The notes beneath the pieces are model-generated. The model saw only the letters and a list, made by a program, of their open reading frames with translations, ran no database searches and had not been told where the DNA came from. 32,362 nt of DNA from Alphaproteobacteria bacterium (GTDB taxonomy: Bacteria > Pseudomonadota > Alphaproteobacteria > Micavibrionales > Micavibrionaceae), in assembly GCA_027482195.1 (NCBI GenBank), contig JAIXWE010000056.1, forward strand, positions 1-32,362. The letters are read 5' to 3'. The position numbers were made by a program, and so were the translations under genes. Positions 20,193 to 29,362 of this stretch are shown here, in pieces; position 1 is the first letter of the stretch; each line of letters starts with the position of its first letter.

Positions 20193-21611
20193 ATGATTCG
20201 CGCCCGCCAGACAAAAATTGTTGCCACACTTGGCCCTGCTTCCTCAACCCCTGAGATGATCCGCAAATTATTCATGGCGGGTGTTGATATATTCCGTCTG
20301 AATTTCTCGCACGGCACGCACGAAGATCATAAATCCCGCCTTCAGATTATCCGCGATTTGGAAAAAGAATTCGCACGCCCCATCGGCATTATCGCCGATT
20401 TGCAAGGCCCGAAATTGCGTGTCGGAAAATTTGCCGATGGAAAAATTGATTTAAAGCCAGGCCAAGAAATTATCCTCGATCTTGATCCTGCATTGGGTGA
20501 TGAGAAACGTGTGAATTTGCCGCATCCGGAAGTGATTAACACCATGCCGGTTGGGTCGTTTATTTTGCTCGATGACGGCAAGGTGCGCATGGAAATTGTC
20601 GGGCGGGGTGATGGATTCTTGAAAGGCAAAATTATCTCGGGGCGCACATTGTCCAATAACAAAGGCTTTAACGTGCCGGGTGTGGTGTTGCCCATCTCGG
20701 CACTCACGGAAAAAGATCGTGTTGATTTGGTTGCGGCATTAGAGATGGGTGTTGATTGGATTGCGCAATCTTTCGTGCAAAAACCCGAAGACGTGGCGGA
20801 GGCAAAAGAATTAATCGCGGGGCGCGCGGCCTTGATGATCAAGGTTGAAAAACCATCGGCGTTGGAACATCTCGATGGCATGTTGGCTTTGTGTGATGGG
20901 GTGATGCTGGCGCGTGGAGATTTGGGTGTTGAAATTCCGGCCGAAGATGTGCCGGTTGTGCAAAAACAAGTGGTGCGCAAAGTGCGCCATGCGGGCAAAC
21001 CCATTGTCGTGGCCACTCAAATGTTGGAATCGATGATTGAAAATCCGTCGCCTACGCGCGCCGAAGCATCCGACGTGGCAACGGCCGTGTTTGACGGCAC
21101 TGACGCCGTGATGTTATCCGCCGAAACAGCCGCCGGAAATTATCCGTTAGAGGCGGTGGCGATCATGGACCGTATTTGCCAACGTGTGGAAAAAGATCCG
21201 CATTACAGATCCTTGATCGACGCCGATCACCCTGATGCGCGCCGTCATGATGCATCCGATGCGATCACCATCGCGGCCGATCAGGTGGCGCATGATTTGA
21301 ACGCCGCGTGCATTACCACCTACACCACATCCGGATCAACGGCGTTGCGCGCCGTGCGCCAACGTCCCGCCATGCGGATTTTGGTGCTCACACAAAATCT
21401 GTCCACCGCGCGCCGCTTGGCGGTGTCATATGGTGTGCATGCGGTTGAGGTGGCTGAGGTTGAAACCTTTGCCGAGGCGGTGGTTTTGGCGCGCCAAACG
21501 GTGAAAGACCAAGGCCTTGCGAAAGCCGGCCAACGTTTTGTCATGACGGCGGGTGTGCCCTTCGGCACACCGGGTTCCACCAATATTTTGCGTGTTGCCG
21601 AAGTCGAATAA
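20193..21611 (+). CDS. pyk: Pyruvate kinase
   Basis: RQTKIVATLGPASSTPEMIRKLFMAGVDIFRLNFSHG, IIADLQGPKLRVG, MIKVEKPSALEHLDGML, MLARGDLGVEIP, KPIVVATQMLESMIENPSPTRAEASDVA. Confidence 0.97.
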   Translation: MIRARQTKIVATLGPASSTPEMIRKLFMAGVDIFRLNFSHGTHEDHKSRLQIIRDLEKEFARPIGIIADLQGPKLRVGKFADGKIDLKPGQEIILDLDPALGDEKRVNLPHPEVINTMPVGSFILLDDGKVRMEIVGRGDGFLKGKIISGRTLSNNKGFNVPGVVLPISALTEKDRVDLVAALEMGVDWIAQSFVQKPEDVAEAKELIAGRAALMIKVEKPSALEHLDGMLALCDGVMLARGDLGVEIPAEDVPVVQKQVVRKVRHAGKPIVVATQMLESMIENPSPTRAEASDVATAVFDGTDAVMLSAETAAGNYPLEAVAIMDRICQRVEKDPHYRSLIDADHPDARRHDASDAITIAADQVAHDLNAACITTYTTSGSTALRAVRQRPAMRILVLTQNLSTARRLAVSYGVHAVEVAEVETFAEAVVLARQTVKDQGLAKAGQRFVMTAGVPFGTPGSTNILRVAEVE

Positions 21612-21690
21612 TTTATTGACATAACAATTAAATAAGGCTAAATAGAAGGCTGTCGTAAAGCCGCTAGAGTGCTGGCGGGTTTGGGTATGT

Positions 21691-21831
21691 ATGTTTTTTG
21701 AGTATCTGCTGCGTAAGAGGATCAAGGTGGTTGCGTTTTACGGTTTAGGGGAAAAAGTACAAAAGCATTACGGCGCACCGGCCGCCCGTTTGCTTGGGCG
21801 GTTAAACCGCGAAGGGATGATGAGCTTATGA
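21691..21831 (+). CDS. Candidate 46-aa microprotein, translationally coupled to next gene
   Basis: MFFEYLLRKRIKVVAFYGLGEKVQKHYGAPAARLLGRLNREGMMSL*; stop TGA 21829-21831 overlaps ATG at 21828. Too short for the supplied ORF track. Confidence 0.5.
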   Translation: MFFEYLLRKRIKVVAFYGLGEKVQKHYGAPAARLLGRLNREGMMSL

Positions 21832-22652
21832 GATATTTTCCATCCCTGATGAAAAAATCCCAACCTCTTTTTAAGGCGATGGGGCTTGCCGTGCCTGAGC
21901 CAAAGGATTTCGTGCACGGCAGTCACCTTTTGCTTTTTGTGGATGCGTTCGGAATATGTATCCGCATGGGCGAGGCGCGTAAACTTCCCTATCACGACCG
22001 GGTCTTGGAGCCTTTGAAAACAGTTTCTTTGGGCGGCAAAATGGTTTTTGAAATTCTGCCCATCATTCGTCATTATACACTTGAAGGGGAAGAGCCCGAA
22101 AATCTTTTTCGTTCCGGCCGTGCGGCGCAGTTTTTGCGGCGTGAATTTGCGCGCGAAGGTTTGGATTTCACCGACCCGTTCAACCGCAATATCGGCCTCA
22201 TCCCTTTTCATGATCGCGGAGTTGCGCGCCAGATTTTAGTGGTGCTGGATCGCGGAAATGATTGCATTCTTCCGATTTCAAAGTCAGGAAAAAAACCTTT
22301 ATTCACCAATTTTTTGATTCGTGAAGACGAGGATATGGAGAGCTTACAGCGCTTACGCGAAATTTTTCACCGCAATAAAAACAAGCCCGCACCATCCCCG
22401 CATTTCACCCAATTAAAAGCCTATGAAGATTTGCGCGATGTCATCACCCGCACATGGGGTGAGGGGGAAACACTCCCATCCCCCGATTTTGTCAAAGAAT
22501 TTTGGCCGGCCTGTTTAAAGGCTATGGAAGAAGGCCGTTTGGCACGCATTGCCGATCAACCCGCGCCAAATTATGAATTGATGGATTGTTTTGATGTGCG
22601 TGTGGCGGCATCAAATTACACCGAAACACTGCTCACCCATCTGCGGCCTTGA
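21828..22652 (+). CDS. Hypothetical protein (274 aa)
   Basis: Full ORF MRYFPSLMKKSQPLFKAMGLAVPEPKDFVHGSHLLLFVDAFGICIRMG...; ATGA coupling; no family recognised. Confidence 0.75.
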   Translation: MRYFPSLMKKSQPLFKAMGLAVPEPKDFVHGSHLLLFVDAFGICIRMGEARKLPYHDRVLEPLKTVSLGGKMVFEILPIIRHYTLEGEEPENLFRSGRAAQFLRREFAREGLDFTDPFNRNIGLIPFHDRGVARQILVVLDRGNDCILPISKSGKKPLFTNFLIREDEDMESLQRLREIFHRNKNKPAPSPHFTQLKAYEDLRDVITRTWGEGETLPSPDFVKEFWPACLKAMEEGRLARIADQPAPNYELMDCFDVRVAASNYTETLLTHLRP

Positions 22653-22658
22653 AATTTT

Positions 22659-23588
22659 TTAGCGCGATGCGATGACGGTCGCGGGGCGTGGGGCTGTGTG
22701 CAACCACCATGAATTTGCATTGATGGAAAAGATCGGGCGGTAATGATCGACATCATTCGCATTCGTCATGCGCTTAATTTGATTGTCGAGCAACATCGGC
22801 CCGGATTCGGTGTACACAATCAATACCGCATGCGGAATATTTTTTTGCAAATCTTTGACAATGGATACACGCATGCGGCTGTCGGGCACACCCAACGCGC
22901 GCAGCAATGAATATTTGGCAATGGCGTAATCTTCGCAATCACCGCCGCGCGTGAAAAATTCCATCGGCGTGGCCCAATAATCGGAGCGGCCATAATTATC
23001 ACTGTCTTCAATGTAACGGATATTATTGGCGAAATTATTGACTTCGAGCGCCATCACTTCCAAGGGTTTTCCTTGTAAGTGATAAATTTCATCTTTCCAA
23101 CTTGCGGCCGCTTTTTGAAAGCTGGGTGCGCGCGCCTCTTGGGAAAAACGCGCAAACATACCGTTCCATTTGGTGAAGGCGGATAAATCTTTCGAACGGC
23201 GCTCACCGCTGTTCCACAAGGTGGGGTATTGGCTTAAGCCGCTTACCGGTGCGGCCGATGCAAGCACAAGGGTTGCGGGCACATCGCGCCCACTATTCGC
23301 ATGGGCTTGTGTGGTTGGGAAACTTAAAAGAACGATCAACGCGGATAAACATGCGGCGACACCGCGCAACGCCCATTGGCTGAAAATCGCGGTATAGATG
23401 GCGGAACGTGTCACCGTGCCTTGCTGTACTAAAACGTGGCCCAAAGGTTGGGGATTTGACTTTTGAAGATGCAAGGCCTCGCGCAATTGCGCCGGGGTGA
23501 TGCGGCGTTGTTGCACCAAAATCTCGCCCAAACGATTACGTTCAAGCCGCGCGGATAATACTTTTAAAGATACAGTCGGTTTCATCAT
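22659..23588 (-). CDS. LapG-like (BTLCP) transglutaminase-like cysteine protease fused to N-terminal MshEN-like module
   Basis: GGDCEDYAIAKYSLLRALG (Cys), IPHAVLIVY (His), MLLDNQIKRM (Asp); N-terminal RLGEILVQQRRITPAQLREALHLQ-KSNPQ-PLGHVLVQQGTVTRSAIYTAIFSQ; hydrophobic segment GVAACLSALIVLLSFPTTQAHA. The ORF-track start 23648 is TTG; the true start could be 23588, 23600 (GTG) or 23648. Confidence 0.85.
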   Translation of the reverse strand: MMKPTVSLKVLSARLERNRLGEILVQQRRITPAQLREALHLQKSNPQPLGHVLVQQGTVTRSAIYTAIFSQWALRGVAACLSALIVLLSFPTTQAHANSGRDVPATLVLASAAPVSGLSQYPTLWNSGERRSKDLSAFTKWNGMFARFSQEARAPSFQKAAASWKDEIYHLQGKPLEVMALEVNNFANNIRYIEDSDNYGRSDYWATPMEFFTRGGDCEDYAIAKYSLLRALGVPDSRMRVSIVKDLQKNIPHAVLIVYTESGPMLLDNQIKRMTNANDVDHYRPIFSINANSWWLHTAPRPATVIASR

Positions 23589-23708
23589 CGAATCACGCAC
23601 GTTTGGTCTCTTTGCCTTTCCTTTATTAAACAGCGGAAAGATTGACAAAGATTAAACATTAGTAACAATGTGATCTAATTTCCCGTTTTAAGGGCTTTTA
23701 GGTGTTCC

Positions 23709-25244
23709 ATGGATAAGAAAAATTTGCGCTCCCTTGTCAAAGACGCGCCCATTTTGGTGGTGGGCGATGTCATGCTGGATCAATATGTGTATGGCGATGT
23801 GACGCGCATCTCACCCGAAAGCCCGGTGCCGGTTTTATCCATCACACGTCACACACATATGTTGGGCGGTGCGGGCAATGTGATTGCCAATCTTCACGGC
23901 TTGGGCGCGCGCCCGGTTTTATTAAGTGTGGTGGGTGATGATCCTTCGGCCAATCTTGTACGCGGCTTACTGCAAAACCAAAATTGTGACCCGCACCATC
24001 TTGTGGTTGATAAGGCGCGCCCAACACCGATCAAAACCCGTTACGTTGCGCAAAACCAACAATTGCTCCGCGCGGATTTGGAACAAGCCCATAATCTGGG
24101 TGCGGATATTGAACACGATATGATTGCCCGTGCGCAAGATTTGATCCCGACCATGCGCGCCGTGATTTTATCCGACTACGGCAAGGGGTGTTTGACCCAA
24201 CCCGTGATCGCGGCGGTGATTGCGGCGGCAAAAGCACATAAGATTCCCGTTCTGGTTGACCCGAAAGGCGATGATTACCGCATCTATGCGGGGGCGGATA
24301 TTGTCACGCCAAACCGTAAGGAACTTGCGGCCGCAACCCAAAATCACGCCACAATCGAAGATGCGGATGTGGTGGCCGCGTGTGAAAAATTAATGACACA
24401 GGCGGGTATTGGGTGCGTGGTGGCCACCCGCTCCGAAGCGGGAATGACGGTTGTGCCGGGTGTGGGGAAAAAACCAATTCATTTGCGCGCAAAAGCATTG
24501 GAAGTTTTTGATGTCTCCGGTGCGGGGGATACGGTGATTGCCACCATTGCGGCTTCGGTCGCGGTTGGGTTTGATGTGGTTACGGCCGCGCAAATTGCCA
24601 ATGTGGCGGGCGGAATTGTTGTGGCAAAAATTGGCACGGCGTCCATCAAAATCGCGGAGCTTGAAACCGCATTGGCGCAAGGTGATGATGACGAAATTTC
24701 GGCCGCCTCACGCCCTGATCCATCCCCCCTTCACACCCATCTTCAAGCTTTGGTGATCAGAGATTGGGGTGATGCCCGCGAACAGATTGACCGTTGGCGC
24801 GCGCGGGGTTTGAAAGTGGGATTCACAAACGGATGTTTTGACATTCTTCACGCGGGTCATGTGAATTATTTGAACGGGGCGCGCATGCGTTGCGACCGTT
24901 TGGTGGTGGGGCTTAATCACGATATTTCGGTGAAGCTCCTTAAAGGGCCTGAGCGGCCGATTAACCCAGAGGATATTCGCGCCACCGTCATTGGCGGTTT
25001 GGGGTCGGTTGATTTGGTCGTGTTTTTTGGGGCGAAAAATGCGGGCGATGACAACACCGCCACCGATTTAATTCGCACCCTTCAACCCGATATTTATTTC
25101 AAAGGGGCGGATTACACGATTGACCAAATTCCCGAAGCAAAAATTGTTCAATCTTATGGCGGGCAAGTGGAACTTGTGCCTTTAACTCAAGGCTTAAGCA
25201 CCACCACCACCTTGGCCAAAATTAAAAAAGCCGGAGCGGCGTAA
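23709..25244 (+). CDS. hldE: Bifunctional heptose 7-phosphate kinase / heptose 1-phosphate adenylyltransferase
   Basis: ILVVGDVMLDQYVYGDVTRISPESPVPV, DVSGAGDTVIATIAA, VGFTNGCFDILHAGHVNYLNGARMRCDRLVVGLN. Confidence 0.96.
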   Translation: MDKKNLRSLVKDAPILVVGDVMLDQYVYGDVTRISPESPVPVLSITRHTHMLGGAGNVIANLHGLGARPVLLSVVGDDPSANLVRGLLQNQNCDPHHLVVDKARPTPIKTRYVAQNQQLLRADLEQAHNLGADIEHDMIARAQDLIPTMRAVILSDYGKGCLTQPVIAAVIAAAKAHKIPVLVDPKGDDYRIYAGADIVTPNRKELAAATQNHATIEDADVVAACEKLMTQAGIGCVVATRSEAGMTVVPGVGKKPIHLRAKALEVFDVSGAGDTVIATIAASVAVGFDVVTAAQIANVAGGIVVAKIGTASIKIAELETALAQGDDDEISAASRPDPSPLHTHLQALVIRDWGDAREQIDRWRARGLKVGFTNGCFDILHAGHVNYLNGARMRCDRLVVGLNHDISVKLLKGPERPINPEDIRATVIGGLGSVDLVVFFGAKNAGDDNTATDLIRTLQPDIYFKGADYTIDQIPEAKIVQSYGGQVELVPLTQGLSTTTTLAKIKKAGAA

Positions 25245-25250
25245 TTTTTC

Positions 25251-25280
25251 TTGTATTATGGATTTTTTATTTGCTATAAA
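25251..25280 (+). promoter_or_regulatory. Predicted promoter for the 25320 gene
   Basis: TTGTAT-N18-TATAAA with extended -10 TGC. Confidence 0.55.
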
Positions 25281-25319
25281 CACTCATCTCAAAAGATTGA
25301 GTGAAGAAAGAAACTGCGT

Positions 25320-26072
25320 ATGAATGAGTTGGACGACACCCCCACCCCCAAAGCTCCTGAACCCAAAAACGATTCCGCGCGGCGCACCCATTGGCGCGGC
25401 TTTTTGAAAGAGACATTTTCGCGCCACGGTGCGCGTTATCTTGATATGCATCTTGATCCGCTTGGCGCACCCTCACCGGGAAAACATTTTCTGCGCCCAA
25501 TCTTTTTGGCGGCGATGGCCACGGGCACGCTTAACGCCATGTCAAGTAACGAGCCGCTTTCGGTTCAGTTACCCCTTCATTTAGGGGCGGCGGCCATGAC
25601 ATATGTCGCGGGGCGCGAGTTGGTTAAAGGATATCGCACTGCGATACGTAACGGCAAAAACACTTTTGAATTTAATTTCGGTACATCAAAAGTGATTGAT
25701 ACAAAACCCGATTATAAAACACCGGCAACATCCTTAAATGATACCTTAAAAGCAATGAAAATTGCTTCCAATGAGCGCTTCTCGGCATCTTTGGGGATTG
25801 GATATTTTGGGATTACTTGGGGATTTGGCGTTGCGGAGATTTTATCATCCCAGCCTGTATCTCACTCAGCAACATCAACCGCTATAGATACTGCAGGCAG
25901 CCTTTACTGGGCGTACATGATCATGCGTTATCACGCGGCGAAAAACATTGCTGATGGCAAATGGGTGATCGCGAGCGAGCCTCCGGCGAAACGTCAAGAA
26001 CAGGTTCAAACGAACTTGGTGTCGTCTTTCACCTTTGCCCCCGCACTTCAACCCGCACCCGTTAAATCCTAA
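25320..26072 (+). CDS. Hypothetical membrane protein (250 aa)
   Basis: Several hydrophobic segments (IFLAAMATGTLNAM, LHLGAAAMTYVAG, SLGIGYFGITWGFGVAEIL); own promoter. Confidence 0.75.
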   Translation: MNELDDTPTPKAPEPKNDSARRTHWRGFLKETFSRHGARYLDMHLDPLGAPSPGKHFLRPIFLAAMATGTLNAMSSNEPLSVQLPLHLGAAAMTYVAGRELVKGYRTAIRNGKNTFEFNFGTSKVIDTKPDYKTPATSLNDTLKAMKIASNERFSASLGIGYFGITWGFGVAEILSSQPVSHSATSTAIDTAGSLYWAYMIMRYHAAKNIADGKWVIASEPPAKRQEQVQTNLVSSFTFAPALQPAPVKS

Positions 26073-26075
26073 AGA

Positions 26076-26744
26076 TTACTGGCGCGTTTCATAAACGGGA
26101 CGCACATTGACATCCCACCCTTGGGGCGGTTGGTTTGAGAATCCCGGATAACGGCGATATTCCGCTTTTTCATGCGGCAAAATGGCGATGGTGGCATAAG
26201 ACCCCAGCAAACGATTTCGCGCCGACACCACATCAAGGGTCAGGTAATAAATGCTGTTTTTATCGCCTGCGGGAATAACTTCAGCGCCCAATTTTTCCCG
26301 TGCCAATTTTTCAATGGCTGGGTTGCTTAATGGCGCGGAATCATAGGTCACCGTCGGCCCCGCTTGTCCCGCATCCGCAAGCTGATACCCATATGAAATA
26401 AGGCCTTGGCGCAGGAAATGATCAAACGCGCCATCGGCCGGGTAAGTGGGGGCACGGGTGCGTAAGGTAAGGGGTTGCACTTTTGATAAACCAGACCCGG
26501 GAAGTGGGTTGATCAATTCATACACGGCTCCTTGCCAGGCGGCGGTGTTATCGGCAAGTTTGTTGAGGTTGGGGCGCGCGGCTTCTTTCACCCATGGCCG
26601 AGACGGTGCGGGCGAAGATAAGGGCGTTTCATCTTGATAACGATACCCGTTCGGCATCCATTGCGTGGGGAAAGGTTCATAAGAACATCCCGTCACCACA
26701 AAAAGCCCCATCATCATTCCAAAAATTTGTCGACACGTGCGCAT
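26076..26744 (-). CDS. Predicted lipoprotein, unknown function
   Basis: MRTCRQIFGMMMGLFVVTGCSYEP lipobox; full ORF. Confidence 0.75.
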   Translation of the reverse strand: MRTCRQIFGMMMGLFVVTGCSYEPFPTQWMPNGYRYQDETPLSSPAPSRPWVKEAARPNLNKLADNTAAWQGAVYELINPLPGSGLSKVQPLTLRTRAPTYPADGAFDHFLRQGLISYGYQLADAGQAGPTVTYDSAPLSNPAIEKLAREKLGAEVIPAGDKNSIYYLTLDVVSARNRLLGSYATIAILPHEKAEYRRYPGFSNQPPQGWDVNVRPVYETRQ

Positions 26745-26828
26745 ATGATTCCTCTGAATAAGCAAGCAGATCATAGCGCATGTTGTGCGACAGGGAAATG
26801 CGGATTCGCAGAGAAAAAAACGCGATGC

Positions 26829-27026
26829 TTATCCCAAGCTGCGCGCGTCATCCGTCAACACCGCATAAACGGTGGGGGACGAAAACACCGAACGCAGTTC
26901 AATAAAATGCGCTTTGATGGCGTCCGACACTTGTGTCTCGCCGTAACGGCGGGTCAGCTCTTCCAAAGGTGTTACGGCCGCATCACGGCCAAAATGTGTT
27001 TCAATCAAGCAAAGATCTTGGATCAT
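26829..27026 (-). CDS. Hypothetical small protein (about 65 aa)
   Basis: MIQDLCLIETHFGRDAAVTPLEELTRRYGETQVSDAIKAHFIELRSVF; GGGGGA RBS upstream of ATG at 27026. Confidence 0.5.
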   Translation of the reverse strand: MIQDLCLIETHFGRDAAVTPLEELTRRYGETQVSDAIKAHFIELRSVFSSPTVYAVLTDDARSLG

Positions 27027-27177
27027 GATATCCCCCATGTTGCGTTTTTTTAAAAGATTTAAAAGCCGAAAGGCCTTTGTGAAGAGAATCTCAGATTACT
27101 ATATCTGGGGGGTGTGATCAAATAAAAAATCAATATATTGATTTTATCCGCAGATTTCCGCCTTATGCCTGCAAAGC

Positions 27178-27867
27178 TTATCTGGCAAGAAGCACATAAA
27201 AATAATCAAATTGCGCCCCGCCGTCACATGACACGCATGCTTGATAAGCGGGGGTGCGGGTAAAGGTTGCGGGATCTAAAAGAATGGGACTTGAATCATC
27301 AAAGGTTCCTACAAAGCGATTCGAACTCGCCACACAGGTGGAAGCGGGGACGGCGGGTTGTGACCCGGGTGTGTATCCAATTTGTGTATTAATCACGGCG
27401 CAAAATTCTTGGGAGACATTTGGCAAAACGGCGACCAAATCACCTTTATCGGTTCCGGATTCCAAGCCGTTCACATCGCCTTGAAATTCCCAATTCGCAA
27501 TATTGGCGCCCCCCACACCAATACCGGTTGGCGGGATGAAAAAGGTGCCTTGCCCACCTTGGGGGGAAAAGACCTGGCGCGTGGGGTTCACCGTAATGTC
27601 ACCATATGCGACGTTTGCATCTGGGTGCGCAAAACGAATGTCGGACTCGGAAACACCATTTTCAATCAAAGCTTGAACGGCCACCGCAAAGCCTGCGGCT
27701 TGGCGTTGCACTTGGGTGGCTTTGACGGTGAGGCCGTCACGATCGATCCCTGAATCTAACCCGCTGGTGTCCCGCAAAGCCACGGTCAAGGCGCCAATCA
27801 ACACCACAGCAATCAAGATATAAAATAAAATATTCCCCGATTGTGAGGATGAGAAAGGCTTGCGCAT
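27178..27867 (-). CDS. Prepilin/pseudopilin-like protein
   Basis: MRKPFSSSQSGNILFYILIAVVLIGALTVALRD resembles a type IV pilin-like N-terminus; Cys-containing C-terminal domain; 13 nt after the dacA stop. Confidence 0.6.
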   Translation of the reverse strand: MRKPFSSSQSGNILFYILIAVVLIGALTVALRDTSGLDSGIDRDGLTVKATQVQRQAAGFAVAVQALIENGVSESDIRFAHPDANVAYGDITVNPTRQVFSPQGGQGTFFIPPTGIGVGGANIANWEFQGDVNGLESGTDKGDLVAVLPNVSQEFCAVINTQIGYTPGSQPAVPASTCVASSNRFVGTFDDSSPILLDPATFTRTPAYQACVSCDGGAQFDYFYVLLAR

Positions 27868-27880
27868 CATGGCTACAGGC

Positions 27881-29362
27881 TTAATGCGCATTGGGCGGAA
27901 TGGGAATGCATGACCCCAAAATGCGGCATGCTTGGTCGGCTTCGGCTTGGGTAAATCCGGCGAGGCGTGCGCGAAACATCCATGATTGGTTATCGCCGCG
28001 CATCGGCACAATCACCGGGTCTTTTTGCCCCATATGGCTTAAGCGCGCTTGGGCATTATAAATGGCTTGGTCGGTTGCAATTCGGGATTGAAACGCACCA
28101 ATTTGAATGGCCCAACCGCCCGTGTTGGCGGCGGGTGCGGAAACTGGCTGAGCCGGTAAGCGCACCGCATCTGTGGATGTGCTGTTCAAACTGGCAAGGC
28201 GCACCGTGCCCAAGCTCTGTGTCGTCGGGGCGGAACGGGGACGGCGGTCGGTCGTGGCCGAGGCCGCTTGTTGCGGTTTAAATTGTGCTGTGGGGGCGCG
28301 GTCTTGTGTACGGGTTGTTTCGCGATAAACCGGGCGAATTTCGGGCAAGGTGGCGGTGGCCACCACGGTGGGGGTTGAGGCGGGTGCGGCCACCGGAGCT
28401 GTTTGCTGAGCCGGAACCGGAATTTGCACCGGAGCTTGTGCCTGAATTTGTGGCTGCGCTTCCGGTGCACGTGGAATTACGCGTTCCGCTTGCGCCAATT
28501 GGGATTTCGGGGTGCGGCGCAATTCCGCAAAACCACGATCCAACAATTCGGCCATGTGATTGTTGCGCGAAACTGAAGTACGACCACCAAACACAACACC
28601 AATCACGCGGCGTCCGTCACGCCGGGCGGAGGCCACCAAATTAAAGCCCGACGCAACCGTGTACCCCGTTTTAAACCCATCCATCCCGGCATAAGATTGC
28701 ATCAAACGGTTATGGTTGGTGTGGGTGCGGCCATTGATGGTAAAGCTGCGCTTGCCGAAATAATGGTAATGGTGGGGATAGGTTTGCAAAATATGCCGTG
28801 CCAATTTCGCCATGTCGCGCGGCGTGCTCACTTGCTCGCTGTTTGGTAAACCCGATGCGTTTTTAAACACGGTGCGGCTCATGCCAATTTCACGCGCTTT
28901 TAAGGTCATTTGCCGGGCAAAAGCGGATTCAGACCCACCCAAACTTTCGGCAATCACCACCGAAATATCATTGGCCGATTTGGTCACAAGGGAATAAATG
29001 GCGTTTTCAACGGTGATGGTCGATCCGGCGGGCAAACCGATTTTACTCGGCGCTTGCCCGGCCGCACGTTGCGAAACCCGAAGCCGTGACTGAGGGCTTA
29101 ATTTCCCTTGATCCATCGCCTCAAACACCATCATCAATGTCATGATTTTGGTCAAGGATGCCGGGCGCAACACCCGGTCGGCGTTATCTTGATCCAACAC
29201 AGCACCGGTTTCCGCATCAATGACGATAGATCCATATTTGGAATTTTCCCGGGGTTGCGATTTGCCGGAACGCGCCGCTTCGGCTGCCGAAGGTAAGGTC
29301 AACAAAGCCGAAACAAGGCCAAAAACCAAAAAACGGAAAAAAGCGGAGCGAGATCTCAACAT
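27881..29362 (-). CDS. D-alanyl-D-alanine carboxypeptidase (peptidase S11) with C-terminal SPOR domain
   Basis: RPASLTKIMTLMMVFEAM (SxxK), TKSANDISVVIAES (SxN), DGFKTGYTVASGFNLVASA (KTG); Pro/Gln-rich linker; GGWAIQIGAFQSRIATDQ SPOR. ATG at 29362. Confidence 0.95.
   Translation of the reverse strand: MLRSRSAFFRFLVFGLVSALLTLPSAAEAARSGKSQPRENSKYGSIVIDAETGAVLDQDNADRVLRPASLTKIMTLMMVFEAMDQGKLSPQSRLRVSQRAAGQAPSKIGLPAGSTITVENAIYSLVTKSANDISVVIAESLGGSESAFARQMTLKAREIGMSRTVFKNASGLPNSEQVSTPRDMAKLARHILQTYPHHYHYFGKRSFTINGRTHTNHNRLMQSYAGMDGFKTGYTVASGFNLVASARRDGRRVIGVVFGGRTSVSRNNHMAELLDRGFAELRRTPKSQLAQAERVIPRAPEAQPQIQAQAPVQIPVPAQQTAPVAAPASTPTVVATATLPEIRPVYRETTRTQDRAPTAQFKPQQAASATTDRRPRSAPTTQSLGTVRLASLNSTSTDAVRLPAQPVSAPAANTGGWAIQIGAFQSRIATDQAIYNAQARLSHMGQKDPVIVPMRGDNQSWMFRARLAGFTQAEADQACRILGSCIPIPPNAH

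Noticed and set aside
20342-21016. 224-aa minus-strand ORF within pyk
   Set aside because: Entirely antisense to a strongly conserved pyruvate kinase gene; no RBS or family motif.
28186-28644. Proline/arginine-rich ORFs on both strands in the dacA region
   Set aside because: Overlap the low-complexity Pro/Gln/Ala linker of the DacA-SPOR protein; frame artefacts.
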